Below, piece by piece: positions 25,770 to 35,302 of a DNA stretch of 64,000 bases. Origin of the DNA: Malus domestica (taxonomy: Eukaryota; Streptophyta; Magnoliopsida; Rosales; Rosaceae). Within the stretch, counting starts at the first letter, position 1, and each line of letters begins with the position of its first letter. The notes under the pieces were generated by a model. The model worked only from the letters and a program-made list of their open reading frames with translations. It did not search any database and was not told the DNA's origin. The DNA lies in contig NC_091677.1 of assembly GCF_042453785.1 (NCBI RefSeq), forward strand, positions 5,365,501 to 5,429,500, read 5' to 3'. A program made the position numbers and the translations under genes.

Positions 25770-25882
25770 CAACTCAAATTTTCTTGATTAAATGTTTGTG
25801 CATACTTTTATTTTTGGATAAGATCCCTAAAATAAAAATAAAAATAAAAATAAAATCAAAACGAGGGAAGAAAATCCCAGAG

Positions 25883-25890
25883 TATATAAA
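25883..25890 (+). promoter_or_regulatory. TATA box of the RING gene
   Basis: TATATAAA lies 60 bases before the ATG at 25950, leaving room for a ~30-nt 5' UTR. Canonical motif and spacing. Confidence 0.7.
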
Positions 25891-25949
25891 CCGAAAGCGC
25901 CACCAACAAAAACTTTTCCTCTAATTTCCATTATTAATTTTCGAAAATA

Positions 25950-27050
25950 ATGTCTGAGCTCTCCGCCACCACTCAGCTACCCGACGACCCACGACCAACA
26001 AATGAACCCGTTGACCCGCAAACCCACCCAACCCTCGTCATTGATCCCCTCACCCACTGCTGCGCCAACCACAACTGCAACCCCTTCGCCGTCGATGCTC
26101 TTGATTCCCGGAGCACGTCCGATCGCAACTGGTTCTCCGATGCCGCCTCCGATTCTGACCATGACGTCAGCTGCTTGGTCACCGATCTTTTCGACCGCAG
26201 CAGCTCGGAGCAGCAGCGCAATACTGACTGCGTTGTCGATTCGGGTTCCCGGTCGGATCCGTTTGCGACCGAATTGGAAATTGGGGGTGTTGAGGACGGC
26301 GACGAAACGGAGTCGAATTTAGGGTTTGGGTCAAACTCTATGGGATCGGTTTCTGAGCTTCGGATTGTTGGGTTGGAGTTGGAATCGGATTCGGATTCGG
26401 GTACAATCGATGACATAGAAAGTGATCGGATCACCGATTCGGGTATCCAGTCAATTTGGGATAACCTTTTCTTGATGGAGCAGAGGAATATGCTTGAAAG
26501 TTCTGAATCGACCGAGAGTAATCCAGTCAACGGCGGAGTGGAGGAGCTATCAGTGGTCTCTGGGTTTTTCACCGCGGAAGACGAGGTTCTCCAAGGAGCA
26601 GCACGAAGCATGGAGTGGGAAATAGTCAACAATTTTCGGAGGTTCGCGGATGATGACGATCTTGACTTAGAGACTGCAGAGTACATCAACACGATTTTCG
26701 GGCAATTCGTGGAGAATGCCAATGCCATGAATGGCCGTCCTCCGGCAGCTTTAAGCGTGGTCGAAGATCTTCCATTGGTAGAGTTTACAGTCGAAGAATT
26801 GAAGAAAGAAGAAGCGGTTTGTGCTGTTTGTAAAGACAGCATTTTGGTGGAGGATAAAGTCAGAAGCTTGCCCTGCTGCCATTACTACCATCATGATTGC
26901 ATTGTGCCGTGGTTGGGCATTCGGAATACATGCCCTGTTTGTAGGTACGAGCTGCCCACCGATGATCCCGATTACGAAAGGAGCAAGCGTGAAAGTGCTG
27001 CTCGTGGTGAGCCCGGGGATTTACAAGTCAGGTTTGAACAGTTTGTCTAA
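25950..27050 (+). CDS. RING-H2 E3 ubiquitin ligase, CIP8/RING1-like
   Basis: An intronless frame of 366 residues with ATG at 25950. The first ~250 residues are acidic, Ser-rich and low in structure. The RING-H2 finger sits near the C-terminus with zinc ligands C291, C294, C309, H311, H314, C317, C328 and C331 (C-x2-C-x14-C-x-H-x2-H-x2-C-x10-C-x2-C), including the E2-contacting W321 and P329. The phrases HDCIVPWLGIRNTCPVCR and ELPTDDPDYERSK are typical of the CIP8/RING1-like group. Expected function is ubiquitin transfer from an E2 to an unknown substrate, in cytosol or nucleus. No membrane segment or signal peptide. Its position between the MEF13-like gene and the GAUT9/PGD2 pair points to orthology with a RING gene I recall as At3g02340. 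The MORC gene downstream is convergent. Confidence 0.93.
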   Translation: MSELSATTQLPDDPRPTNEPVDPQTHPTLVIDPLTHCCANHNCNPFAVDALDSRSTSDRNWFSDAASDSDHDVSCLVTDLFDRSSSEQQRNTDCVVDSGSRSDPFATELEIGGVEDGDETESNLGFGSNSMGSVSELRIVGLELESDSDSGTIDDIESDRITDSGIQSIWDNLFLMEQRNMLESSESTESNPVNGGVEELSVVSGFFTAEDEVLQGAARSMEWEIVNNFRRFADDDDLDLETAEYINTIFGQFVENANAMNGRPPAALSVVEDLPLVEFTVEELKKEEAVCAVCKDSILVEDKVRSLPCCHYYHHDCIVPWLGIRNTCPVCRYELPTDDPDYERSKRESAARGEPGDLQVRFEQFV

Positions 27051-27449
27051 GATGCTATACAGATACATATAATCTTGCTTTGCTAGATGTAAAAGTCGTA
27101 AATATGCGTTTTTCGGGCATTCCTATATCCCACGATGAAATGAAGCTTGTAATGCTTTTGAACATCTTGTAGCTTTCGTTAATTTGGGGGAGTTTCTCAG
27201 TGTTATAAATTTTGCTTTGCCTTTCATGTTACTTGAGTTTTTAGTAGGGTTTATGCACCAACCTTGCAAGAGGGTTAATGAAAATTAGTTTGAAGAAGTA
27301 TGTTTGTACTGTTGAGATTGAAATTTGTTCAGATTGCGAAAAACGAATACATGAGATCTACGTTAAAGTATTACACTGCATTTCGGATCAAACTATATAC
27401 ATTTCGCTTCCAAGTCATAACGAAAGACGTAGTGAACACGAGGCTAGAC
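27051..27449. other. Convergent 3' UTRs of RING and MORC genes
   Basis: About 400 bases between two stop codons facing each other. It must hold the polyadenylation sites of both transcripts, and they may overlap. No separate gene seen. Confidence 0.5.
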
Positions 27450-29636
27450 TTAGGCGGACTCGATTGCTTTGAGTTGCTTTTCCAGTTGTTGAATGGTATA
27501 TGTTGCATCCTTGAGCTTCTCTCTCAAACTCTTCTCCTCCTTGTCTCGACGCTCCCTCTCCTCGGAGAATATGCCAATTAGGTTATCTTGTTCATTGTTC
27601 ATGTCTGTAATTTTTTGTTTTGACGCTAGGAGCTGAGTTTCAAGTGACTTGCACCATTGATCCTTTTTCTCCAAAATTTTCTTGAGTTTGATATATGCTA
27701 TTTTCAATTGCTGCACCCCTACAACTCGAACATGCTCCAAGCGGGAACGCCCACCATTGACATCATGACCGTCCAGTGAATTGGCTCCCGGGCTACTTGG
27801 TGAACAAGATTGTTCAGTATCTTCCGTATGTGAAGATAACGGAGTCGCAACACGTGGGCGGTCTTTCGCAGAGTCTTCTTTAGCAGCAAATCCCTCTTGA
27901 TGTCTGCCACCCACTTGCTTATCAGACATGGTAACATGCATGCCTGCATCGCTAACATTGGCTGCCGAAGGTGGTGCCGATGGTTCATAAGACCTTGATG
28001 ATCCTAATGTCCCAGATTGCTTGGGGGTTTGGACTCCATCGTTGGTGATCCTTTCGGAAGCTTTTGAACCAACACTCTGAAATGCGGGTGAATCACGACC
28101 CGAAAATGGTCTCTTCTTGCTGCCTGACGTAGTAGCCTCCGCGTTAGATGGAGGATCGGGACTAGTTTCTTTACGATTTGCAGAGTCGTTAATGATCTTC
28201 TTATTACGTCGCGGAGCATACCCAATTTCGTGGCAGTTAGTACTCCAGTAATTCTTCTGCATAATTATCAATCGTTTCTCGAGTCTCGAAAGAACTGTTG
28301 TACGCTCAAACCCCTGCTTATCATGAGCTGGTTCAACAAAATTAGCTTCTAAAACACCCATAACACCCCTGCCGTCACTTCCTGCAGCATTCCAAAGCCT
28401 CCAAAACGGCTTAATCAGTCGATTCTTGTGATAAACATTGAACCCCTGGACGTCGATATGAGATTTTGCATCCTTTACAAACCCGATGGTGACAACAGCA
28501 ATCGCATTTGCGTTTGTTTGGATCCCGTCAGCACCGGTTGGGCGATACGTGACTTGCTGGGACATCATCATATCATTCACTATGTTGTGGTGCTCAACTT
28601 CTTTCCCGCGAAGGATGATCCGAAAGTTAGGAGGAAGCCGCAAATAGAGAATCGATGCATAGCTCCTCAACGAGTGCTGGTAGGTCAAGAAAACCCGCGA
28701 GTTGGAATAATCTTGAGCCATTTGTATATTCTTCTCGTCTCGATTGACACCTTTGAGTTGAATATCATGAGGGTCGGTGTCAAAATCAAGCTCCAACTGA
28801 TCTTCGTCGTCCTCCCAAAGGTTGTATATGATTATTTGGGTGCCATGGTTTTTAATCATTAAGAACTGACGATGCAGCTCTTCTTCGCTAGAAAATGGCG
28901 ACCACTGAACTATTGTCTCCACATTTTTCTTCCAATCACTTTCAGAACTTTCGGAGGATTGAAACATTTTGCGCCAGGCTCCTCCTCCTCTCTTCTCGTA
29001 ATCAAGCATGGGAACTACAATGTCTTCCTTTCCCGTGCTCTTCAAGAACGTGTAAGACAGCAACCCGATGCTCCGCGTATCGCTTTTTCCATCTTTGCCT
29101 TCGCAGCGCGAAAACACGATCACATCTGCTCCTAGCCTCATAGTACTCGTCTTAAAACCGTTTCCATACTGTCCGATGGTGTTAGCAACTTTGCTTTTCA
29201 CCGAATACCCCAAGGACATGCAGTGTCGCATCTTTTTCGGATCCATACCACCGCCATCATCTTGGATCAGCAACATTCTGCTTCCATCTTTCTTGCTTTC
29301 AAGCACATCGACATTAACGTACGTAGCACCACTGCAAACCTCATCCAATGCATTGTCTAACAGCTCGGCAAAAGCGCCGAGAGCCCACTTGTGACTTGTT
29401 GCATTGGAATGCAGAAATCTGGGATGAACCCTTACACGGTCCATCCCACCAGCAGCAGAAGTATGATTATCGCTGCAAGGAGCTCCTTCATAATCCCCAG
29501 CCTTCCAAAACTGCTTACAGCTCTGATGGGCTCTCACCTGCCGCAGCGGCTGAGGACTCAGAACCTCGGAAGATCCCACCCCATCCAGCTTCCGCTTCTT
29601 CACCGAACCTCCCAAAACTTCACCTTCTTGTGACAT
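27450..29636 (-). CDS. MORC family GHKL ATPase (Microrchidia, CRT1/MORC1-like), intronless
   Basis: The start is the ATG at 29636 (MSQEGEVLGG), giving 728 residues; the in-frame extension upstream has no ATG. The N-terminal GHKL ATPase shows its motifs in order: ELLDNALDE (residues 91-99, Mg-binding Asn), DDGGGM (126-131) and GQYGNGFKTS (155-164, ATP lid). A MORC S5-like domain follows to about residue 450 (VYHKNRLIKPFWRLWNA, ANFVEPAHDKQGFERT). Next is a long Ser-rich linker, then a coiled coil from about 640 to the end (KLKKILEKKDQWCKSLE, REKLKDATYTIQQLEKQLK). KKRK at 13-16 is a likely nuclear signal. Plant MORCs compact chromatin, silence transposons with the RNA-directed DNA methylation machinery, and affect immunity. 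No introns interrupt the frame, which is unexpected if the family gene is normally multi-exon; a retrogene is possible. Confidence 0.93.
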   Translation of the reverse strand: MSQEGEVLGGSVKKRKLDGVGSSEVLSPQPLRQVRAHQSCKQFWKAGDYEGAPCSDNHTSAAGGMDRVRVHPRFLHSNATSHKWALGAFAELLDNALDEVCSGATYVNVDVLESKKDGSRMLLIQDDGGGMDPKKMRHCMSLGYSVKSKVANTIGQYGNGFKTSTMRLGADVIVFSRCEGKDGKSDTRSIGLLSYTFLKSTGKEDIVVPMLDYEKRGGGAWRKMFQSSESSESDWKKNVETIVQWSPFSSEEELHRQFLMIKNHGTQIIIYNLWEDDEDQLELDFDTDPHDIQLKGVNRDEKNIQMAQDYSNSRVFLTYQHSLRSYASILYLRLPPNFRIILRGKEVEHHNIVNDMMMSQQVTYRPTGADGIQTNANAIAVVTIGFVKDAKSHIDVQGFNVYHKNRLIKPFWRLWNAAGSDGRGVMGVLEANFVEPAHDKQGFERTTVLSRLEKRLIIMQKNYWSTNCHEIGYAPRRNKKIINDSANRKETSPDPPSNAEATTSGSKKRPFSGRDSPAFQSVGSKASERITNDGVQTPKQSGTLGSSRSYEPSAPPSAANVSDAGMHVTMSDKQVGGRHQEGFAAKEDSAKDRPRVATPLSSHTEDTEQSCSPSSPGANSLDGHDVNGGRSRLEHVRVVGVQQLKIAYIKLKKILEKKDQWCKSLETQLLASKQKITDMNNEQDNLIGIFSEERERRDKEEKSLREKLKDATYTIQQLEKQLKAIESA

Positions 29637-29766
29637 GATGGGTGATACAGGATAATCAACTGGTAGGGATGTAGAAAATTGTAGAGGAAAGTGAACCAAG
29701 AAAAGGGCTCCAAACAAAATTCTTAAGGCGTGAAAGTATGCTAGAAAATTTGTTCACTCACCTGTG

Positions 29767-29774
29767 TATATATA
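29767..29774 (-). promoter_or_regulatory. Probable TATA box of the MORC gene
   Basis: TATATATA lies about 130 bases upstream of the MORC ATG, implying a 5' UTR near 100 nt. Motif is clear, function inferred. Confidence 0.5.
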
Positions 29775-29779
29775 CACAA

Positions 29780-30830
29780 GGACTTAACCCATAACAAACA
29801 GGAAAATTAGGCCTAATCCTAATAGAAATTTGAAAGAAATCCTAATCCTAGTTGAAATAGGATATTTAGCCAATTATCAACTGACCATGGAGACATCTAT
29901 GTATAAGGGCTTAATCCTAAAACAAACAGGAAATTAAATTGATCTTTTTATATTTATGAAACATTTAAAGTTTAACAGTTCAAAATGAAAAATTTAACAA
30001 TAAATTAACGGAATTGACCGTATTGTCTAACATAGTAAACACAAGGATCAAAGTGGCGAAATTGACAAATTGGGAACTAAATTGACCGAACAGGTAAAAA
30101 ATGAGGACCATTTTGACATTTAAGCCTATTTACAATGCATGAAGTTATGTTTGGGTGGGTAATAACCCTAGACATCGGTTAATTCTTTTCAAAATTCTGC
30201 CACCACGAGAGCTGATACTACTACCAAAAGAAGCATCAGATCCCAAGCATATTCATCACTCGAAAAGACAAAAAAGATGACCGTCATTGTCATCATCGAG
30301 AACTTGGACCGCTGCCTCACCATGGCGGAGCAGATCACCGAGTGCTTCTGAGTTGTTACAAAGCTCCGCAGAGACGAGCCACATACTGGATGTGATATGT
30401 GGTGGGATAATTGGCATATTCATCTGTTGCAAATTTTTCTTCTTTTTTCTTTTTCGTAAGTATTTGTTGATGTAATTTTCATTTTATGAATTCAAATCAA
30501 AATTTACTTTCGATATGCTTTCTCTTTTTATCCCTCAGCCATGGATGGATTTTTGTTTTGTTTTTGTACGGGTATTCAGTTCATATATTTGTTGTGGGCT
30601 AAACCCTAGTACTTAAATAGTAACATAAATCTCTTAATTAGAAAGGAATACAATTTGTTACGTAATTATATGTCGATCTGGATGTGAAGAACTTGCTGGT
30701 CTAATTTATTGTTGGATATATATTATCTACTGTTTTCTGCCGTCGTCCAAATTTGCACCATGAGAGGTGTTACCTCTAATGTATTGTTGGATATATATTA
30801 TCGTACGACTCCCACAGAAATGCCGATCTC
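29780..30830. other. Intergenic, decayed sequence
   Basis: Direct repeats containing CCTAATCCTA and AACAAACAGGAAA words occur at 29780-29940. Around 30235-30300 a segment CATATTCATCACTCGAAAAG resembles CATATTCATCACCCGAAGAT at 30838, hinting that the leader of the F-box relic is duplicated. Nothing codes clearly. Confidence 0.35.
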
Positions 30831-30879
30831 TGATGACCATATTCATCACCCGAAGATATCAAAAACGTCATCGTCACTG

Positions 30880-31050
30880 TCAACACCATCATCAACATCA
30901 ACAAAGCAGTATCGATCATCTCCCTGATGACGTTTTGGTTGAAAATTTTCGTTAACTCCCATGCATACCCGCTTTTCAATGCAAGTATGTGTCCAAGCAT
31001 TGGCTCATTTTATTCGATTCCTTAAAATTGGCTCCGTTGACTATGAAAGA
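30880..31050 (+). pseudogene. F-box domain relic with in-frame stop
   Basis: Reading from about 30893 the translation gives QQSSIDHLPDDVLVENFR, then a TAA at 30953-30955, then LPCIPAFQCKYVSKHWLILF in the same frame. This matches the core of an F-box (LPxDVLxEIL...LPxK...KCVSKxWxxLI). Only about 45 residues of the motif are present, and no downstream kelch, LRR or FBA repeats were found. Since the stop breaks the domain and the gene body is missing, it is a dead fragment of an SCF substrate-receptor gene. Confidence 0.65.
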
Positions 31051-33040
31051 AAGAGAATCTCACATTGCAATCAGAACATTGTTCGCTTGAGCAAATTACT
31101 ACCGACAGCATAAGCAAAGCAAACAAAACTATATATGGCCTGCATAAGGAAAGACTTGGACTGCACTATTAGTATGTGCCATCGCGCAATCGGAATATTG
31201 TACCGCAATGTCTGCAACATCACGCAAACTGCACATAGGGCTAAGGCGCCAGCTATGACAAGGCTTGGTAGAAATCGCCGATGAGGCACCGGACCGGAGT
31301 GTGATATGCTAGACTGCTAGTTGGTGAGAATTACAGCTTCTAATTATTTAATATTTTTCCTTTTTAGGTATATATCGTAGCATGGCTTATAAAACTTTAC
31401 ACTGGAATTATTCGTTGCTCTAATCATATTATTTTTTCAATGTGAAATATGGGGTGATAGGTTAACGTTGAATAATGTTGGTTAGTTCATCTTATGAAAC
31501 CCAAATCAAAATTTTGTTTGGCATGATATCTGATTAGTTCATGTAACATCGAGACCTTCATAGAATCTCAATCTCCTTTTGTAATATAGTTTGCAGGTTT
31601 TAATTAATCTTAAACAACAAAAAATTAATCCAATTTGGATCCGGTAAAATGCTTGTCCAAATCAGTTAATGGATCCTTTTAGGAGGCAATGTGAAGCATG
31701 TGGTAAATAATTAATTCACCCCACTTCCAAATCTACCTGTTTGAATATTAACTAAGCATGAAATTGCGGTTACATCACCATCAAAACACATAACAAAAAG
31801 AGAAATGCAAGAAACAAATAAACCAGTCATTTTCACTAATGGGGATAAAAACCTTATGGCTTTTGTAGTGTCCACAGAGACAAAAACAGCACTGAGTCCC
31901 TAAAAAACTCATACAATTTTATGTGGCCTTTGGGAGTGGCCTTGGTTCAAAAATTCTACACAACTTAATTAGAGGCCACCTTCGGATTCAAATCTAGCCG
32001 ATATTTTTTTTTAACGATCGAGTGGGGACTTTTGGAATTATTACCTCAATCATTTTTGCTTTGAAAAATGATGTAACAAGAAGATAATATTGCAGGTCGC
32101 AATATTTGTGCCTGCCTCTTGCTTTTGTATTTTTTTGGGGTTTTTCACTTTTTCGTTATGATTTGCCTACTTGATCATTTTTAGCTACCATTTGCTGTCG
32201 TTATCCAACCGACTGAATTACAGGCCACCAAACGATGTCTCTTGTTGGCATTTCCAGAACCTAGCAGCAATATATACAAGCTATTTCCTTTTTTATTTCA
32301 AGAACTTACAGGAACAGAAGGCTGGCGTATATATATTTAACCATCTTAATTCTTAAAAACTATAAAAGAAAGAAGACAGATTGATTTGTACAATCCTATC
32401 CAAATGGCTTAATTATGAAAGCCTATGCAAGCAGTTTTGGATTTTTCAAACAATACAACCAAAACCAATCTTGCCCTCTCTTTTCTGCTAGATATGCTTG
32501 GCCATCATTTTATGTTCCCATAATATTGTATTTGAAATTTAGTAAGAAATTCTGGTCAAGGATCAATGGATTATGAAAATCTTGGTGAGACAACGGCATC
32601 AAGGTTATTGATGGTGGTCGAGGATCGATGTGAAGTAACAGAGGCTAGCTGGCTAGTAGCACATTGATTCTTAACTAATATTGGAAACCTTAGGTCTTGT
32701 AAGTCGGAGCATTTACCCTGACATTTGAGATCCTCCTTTCCGACAATATTGTTTGTGAAACCCGTTTTCACATGCATCAAGAGACATAACCAAACTCGGA
32801 AGCCAACCTGATAAGCTTTGAAACACCAAGTACTTTAGTTCACCTTGTATTCACCCCCCAAGAAAGAGTTAGGCAGGGCATAATTAAAGTAATTAAACCA
32901 AAAAAGGGAATGTTTAAGCACCACTCGTGGTATTAAATAAATTTATAATCAGATCGCCACTAAATACCACACAAACAAATAGAGCAGCAGTTGTGTAAGC
33001 AATGTTTGGATAATCTAAGACATTTCTACTGCAAAACCAC
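31050..33040. other. Intergenic, no gene recognised
   Basis: AT-rich DNA with only short frames. Nothing resembling a protein domain, structural RNA or bounded mobile element was identified. Confidence 0.35.
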
Positions 33041-33051
33041 CATATAATTAT

Positions 33052-33250
33052 GAAGGAGGATCCTCGCTAGATTCTCTTTGTGAGGATCCTAGGGATCCTC
33101 CAATCACATCCGTTTATCGTACATCGTACAATCAATTTTTGTCAAGTACTGTTTATATTCAATTTTAAATAAAAAAAATTACAATGATTTCTGACCACAC
33201 GATGTACGATGAACATATGTGATTGGAGGATCCGGCGAGAATCCTCCTGG
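33052..33250. mobile_element. MITE with long inverted arms and 9-bp target duplication (Mutator-like)
   Basis: TATAATTAT is repeated at 33043-33051 and 33251-33259. The left end GAAGGAGGATCCTCGC and the right end (reverse-complemented CCAGGAGGATTCTCGCC) are inverted repeats. The match continues inward through GGATCCTCCAATCACAT, so most of the ~199 bp can fold into a hairpin around an AT-rich centre. A 9-bp duplication with long inverted ends points to a Mutator-derived MITE. Confidence 0.85.
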
Positions 33251-33259
33251 TATAATTAT

Positions 33260-33896
33260 AACGTCATCAACCAACATATATCAAGGAAACAAACAATATT
33301 AATGACGAGGAGGTAATTAAGCACCCAAGTTTAAACTAATCATTTTGCTTAAAATAAACCTGCAACTTTAATTAATACTTTAATATTACAAGTACGTAAG
33401 CACGTGTACCTGTTAAGTGTGAGTCCGTGTTACTCAAAATGCACCACCCAGAATTAAAAAATGCATTATGCATACACACGTTGGCACCAGAGATGGCAAA
33501 TCTTGTTAAAGCATTAAACAAATATTATTTGATGGACTAATTAACTTGTCTGAAAAATGAGATTAATTTAATTGCATAAACAAAAGTGGAACTGAAACAG
33601 AAGAAAATAATTAAGAGGGTGTGATCAGCTCACGATGGGCTTATCCTGTATTAACCAATTAATCACTTGAGATTTAATGACCTCATGATAAAGAAACAAT
33701 AAGATTTAGCTGTGGGAGAGGAGGCATATAATGTGTATGCTCTTGGGATAAGAATGTGACATGTGGTACTAGTTAAACATTTTGTTTCGCACGTAAGATT
33801 ATTAATATAAGCGATATTTTATATTCGAACTTAGGTGCAAAGAAAAGAGCACATTGTTCTAGTCAACTTGACTAAGTTCCTGTTTGCGTTTTTGTA
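33260..33896. other. Intergenic, no gene recognised
   Basis: AT-rich spacer between two mobile elements. No coding or structural signal seen. Confidence 0.35.
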
Positions 33897-33907
33897 GTTT
33901 CATCCAA

Positions 33908-34629
33908 TGGCGGAGCCAGGATTTTTTTCTTTGGGTGAGCTAGTTGAAATTAGTGACATAAAATCATATGTTTATTTTTTTAATCAATATAAAAGAACAA
34001 CAATAGAATATAAACAATTCTTTAAATCATAACACTAACCGACAACTTTAAGGACCATATAAATAATTAACCTGCTAAATAAATCAAGAATAAGTAAATA
34101 AAGCGATTAAGAACGTATCAAAGGTTGCATTCATTGGGAAATCGCAACGTAAAGTACGGAATTGCGGAGATAGAGATTTAATTGTGAACTAAAAGAAAAT
34201 TCATTTTCTTTTGTTGAGTAAAAAGTATGGATGCTAAATTGCATATGATAAATGGTCTTTTTCTTTAACAAATAGGATAGAAGAGGGGGAAGGGAAGATA
34301 GAACTAATTTATTACTTGTAGCATAAAAAATATTATTTATTACCTATCCTCTACTAAATATACATGAAATAATAGCCTAGATTGGAAATGAGTGGGCTAT
34401 ATAGGTTACATGCATTAACATAAGCCATTAAAGCATGAGTTCAAAAAAAGATAGTGCTATTCACACATCCTTATTAATTTTTTGTCATTGATTTTTATCA
34501 ATTCATTCAACCTGAAGGTACTAAGAAAGATGTATGAGAAATAAAAATGAGTGTGTAAATATCACTACACTTACAAAAAATCTCCTTGAGCTACAACCCA
34601 CCTTAGCGTTACGGGTGGCTCCACCCGTG
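33908..34629. mobile_element. Non-autonomous Mutator-like element with 11-bp flanking duplication
   Basis: GTTTCATCCAA stands on both sides (33897-33907 and 34630-34640). The interior begins TGGCGGAGCCAGGATTTTT and ends GGTGGCTCCACCCGTG, so GGCGGAGCCA and GGTGGAGCCA form short inverted termini. About 720 bp, AT-rich inside, no transposase frame. Duplication length of 9-11 bp fits the Mutator superfamily; class is an inference. Confidence 0.7.
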
Positions 34630-34640
34630 GTTTCATCCAA

Positions 34641-35250
34641 AACAACAAAACTTGAATTTAAAAACACATATATCACTAGAAAATCATGATTTTGGATTGG
34701 AGTAACTGCTAGTGCCTAAACCCTACCAGATTCACAACTGTATTACTAGAAAGAAAGTGCGAGAGAATCATATGAGTTCAAGTAGCCTTCAAATACACAA
34801 CTTCCTAATATATTCTTGCAACCAACAAACCAAGTCTCAAATGCATAATTTCTTGCAAATTAACCAAGACTCTTGATACTACGTACACTCTATAAAAGTA
34901 AACTGTTGAGGAAATAAAACCAACAAAGATATATATATATATATAAAGTTATAACTCGATTAAGGATTATAATGCATACGTACGAATGATATGAGAAGGG
35001 CTGAAAAACAAAAGCAACTCCCCCAGCCAACCACCGTCATGAAGGGGCCTTGTTGGATGAAAACCTCCACGCCCTACCCTAGCTAGCCACTTCATCACCC
35101 TGCAATCACCATTTCTAACAAAAACAAAAAATGCAATGACAGAGGTTGCCTTAGTGGGGTGCACATAGGGTCATCTGGGCATCTAAGGACAATACCCAAA
35201 AACTTGCATACAGCCCTTGATTGGTGGAGGAGCGTGAAAAGACGCTACAG
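34641..35250. other. Intergenic, no gene recognised
   Basis: AT-rich DNA with an AT microsatellite near 34929-34945. No gene signal. Confidence 0.3.
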
Positions 35251-35256
35251 AAACCC

Positions 35257-35257
<1 letters not shown>

Positions 35258-35299
<42 letters not shown>
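35258..35299. repeat. (GA)n microsatellite
   Basis: About 20 consecutive GA units. Likely length-polymorphic. Not near a recognised gene start. Confidence 0.95.

Positions 35300-35302
<3 letters not shown>

Noticed and set aside
25973-26842. 289-codon open frame on the minus strand across the RING gene
   Set aside because: It is antisense to the RING CDS, is Ser-rich as expected from reverse-reading an acidic Ser-rich region, and has no recognisable domain.
29637-29717. 27-residue N-terminal extension of the MORC protein
   Set aside because: The extension begins at TTG, not ATG; the first in-frame ATG is at 29636.
31071-31289. 72-codon hydrophobic minus-strand frame
   Set aside because: It lies antisense to the F-box relic's downstream debris and matches no membrane protein I know.
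35258-35299. (GA)n tract as a possible GAGA regulatory element
   Set aside because: No gene start nearby; treated as an ordinary microsatellite.
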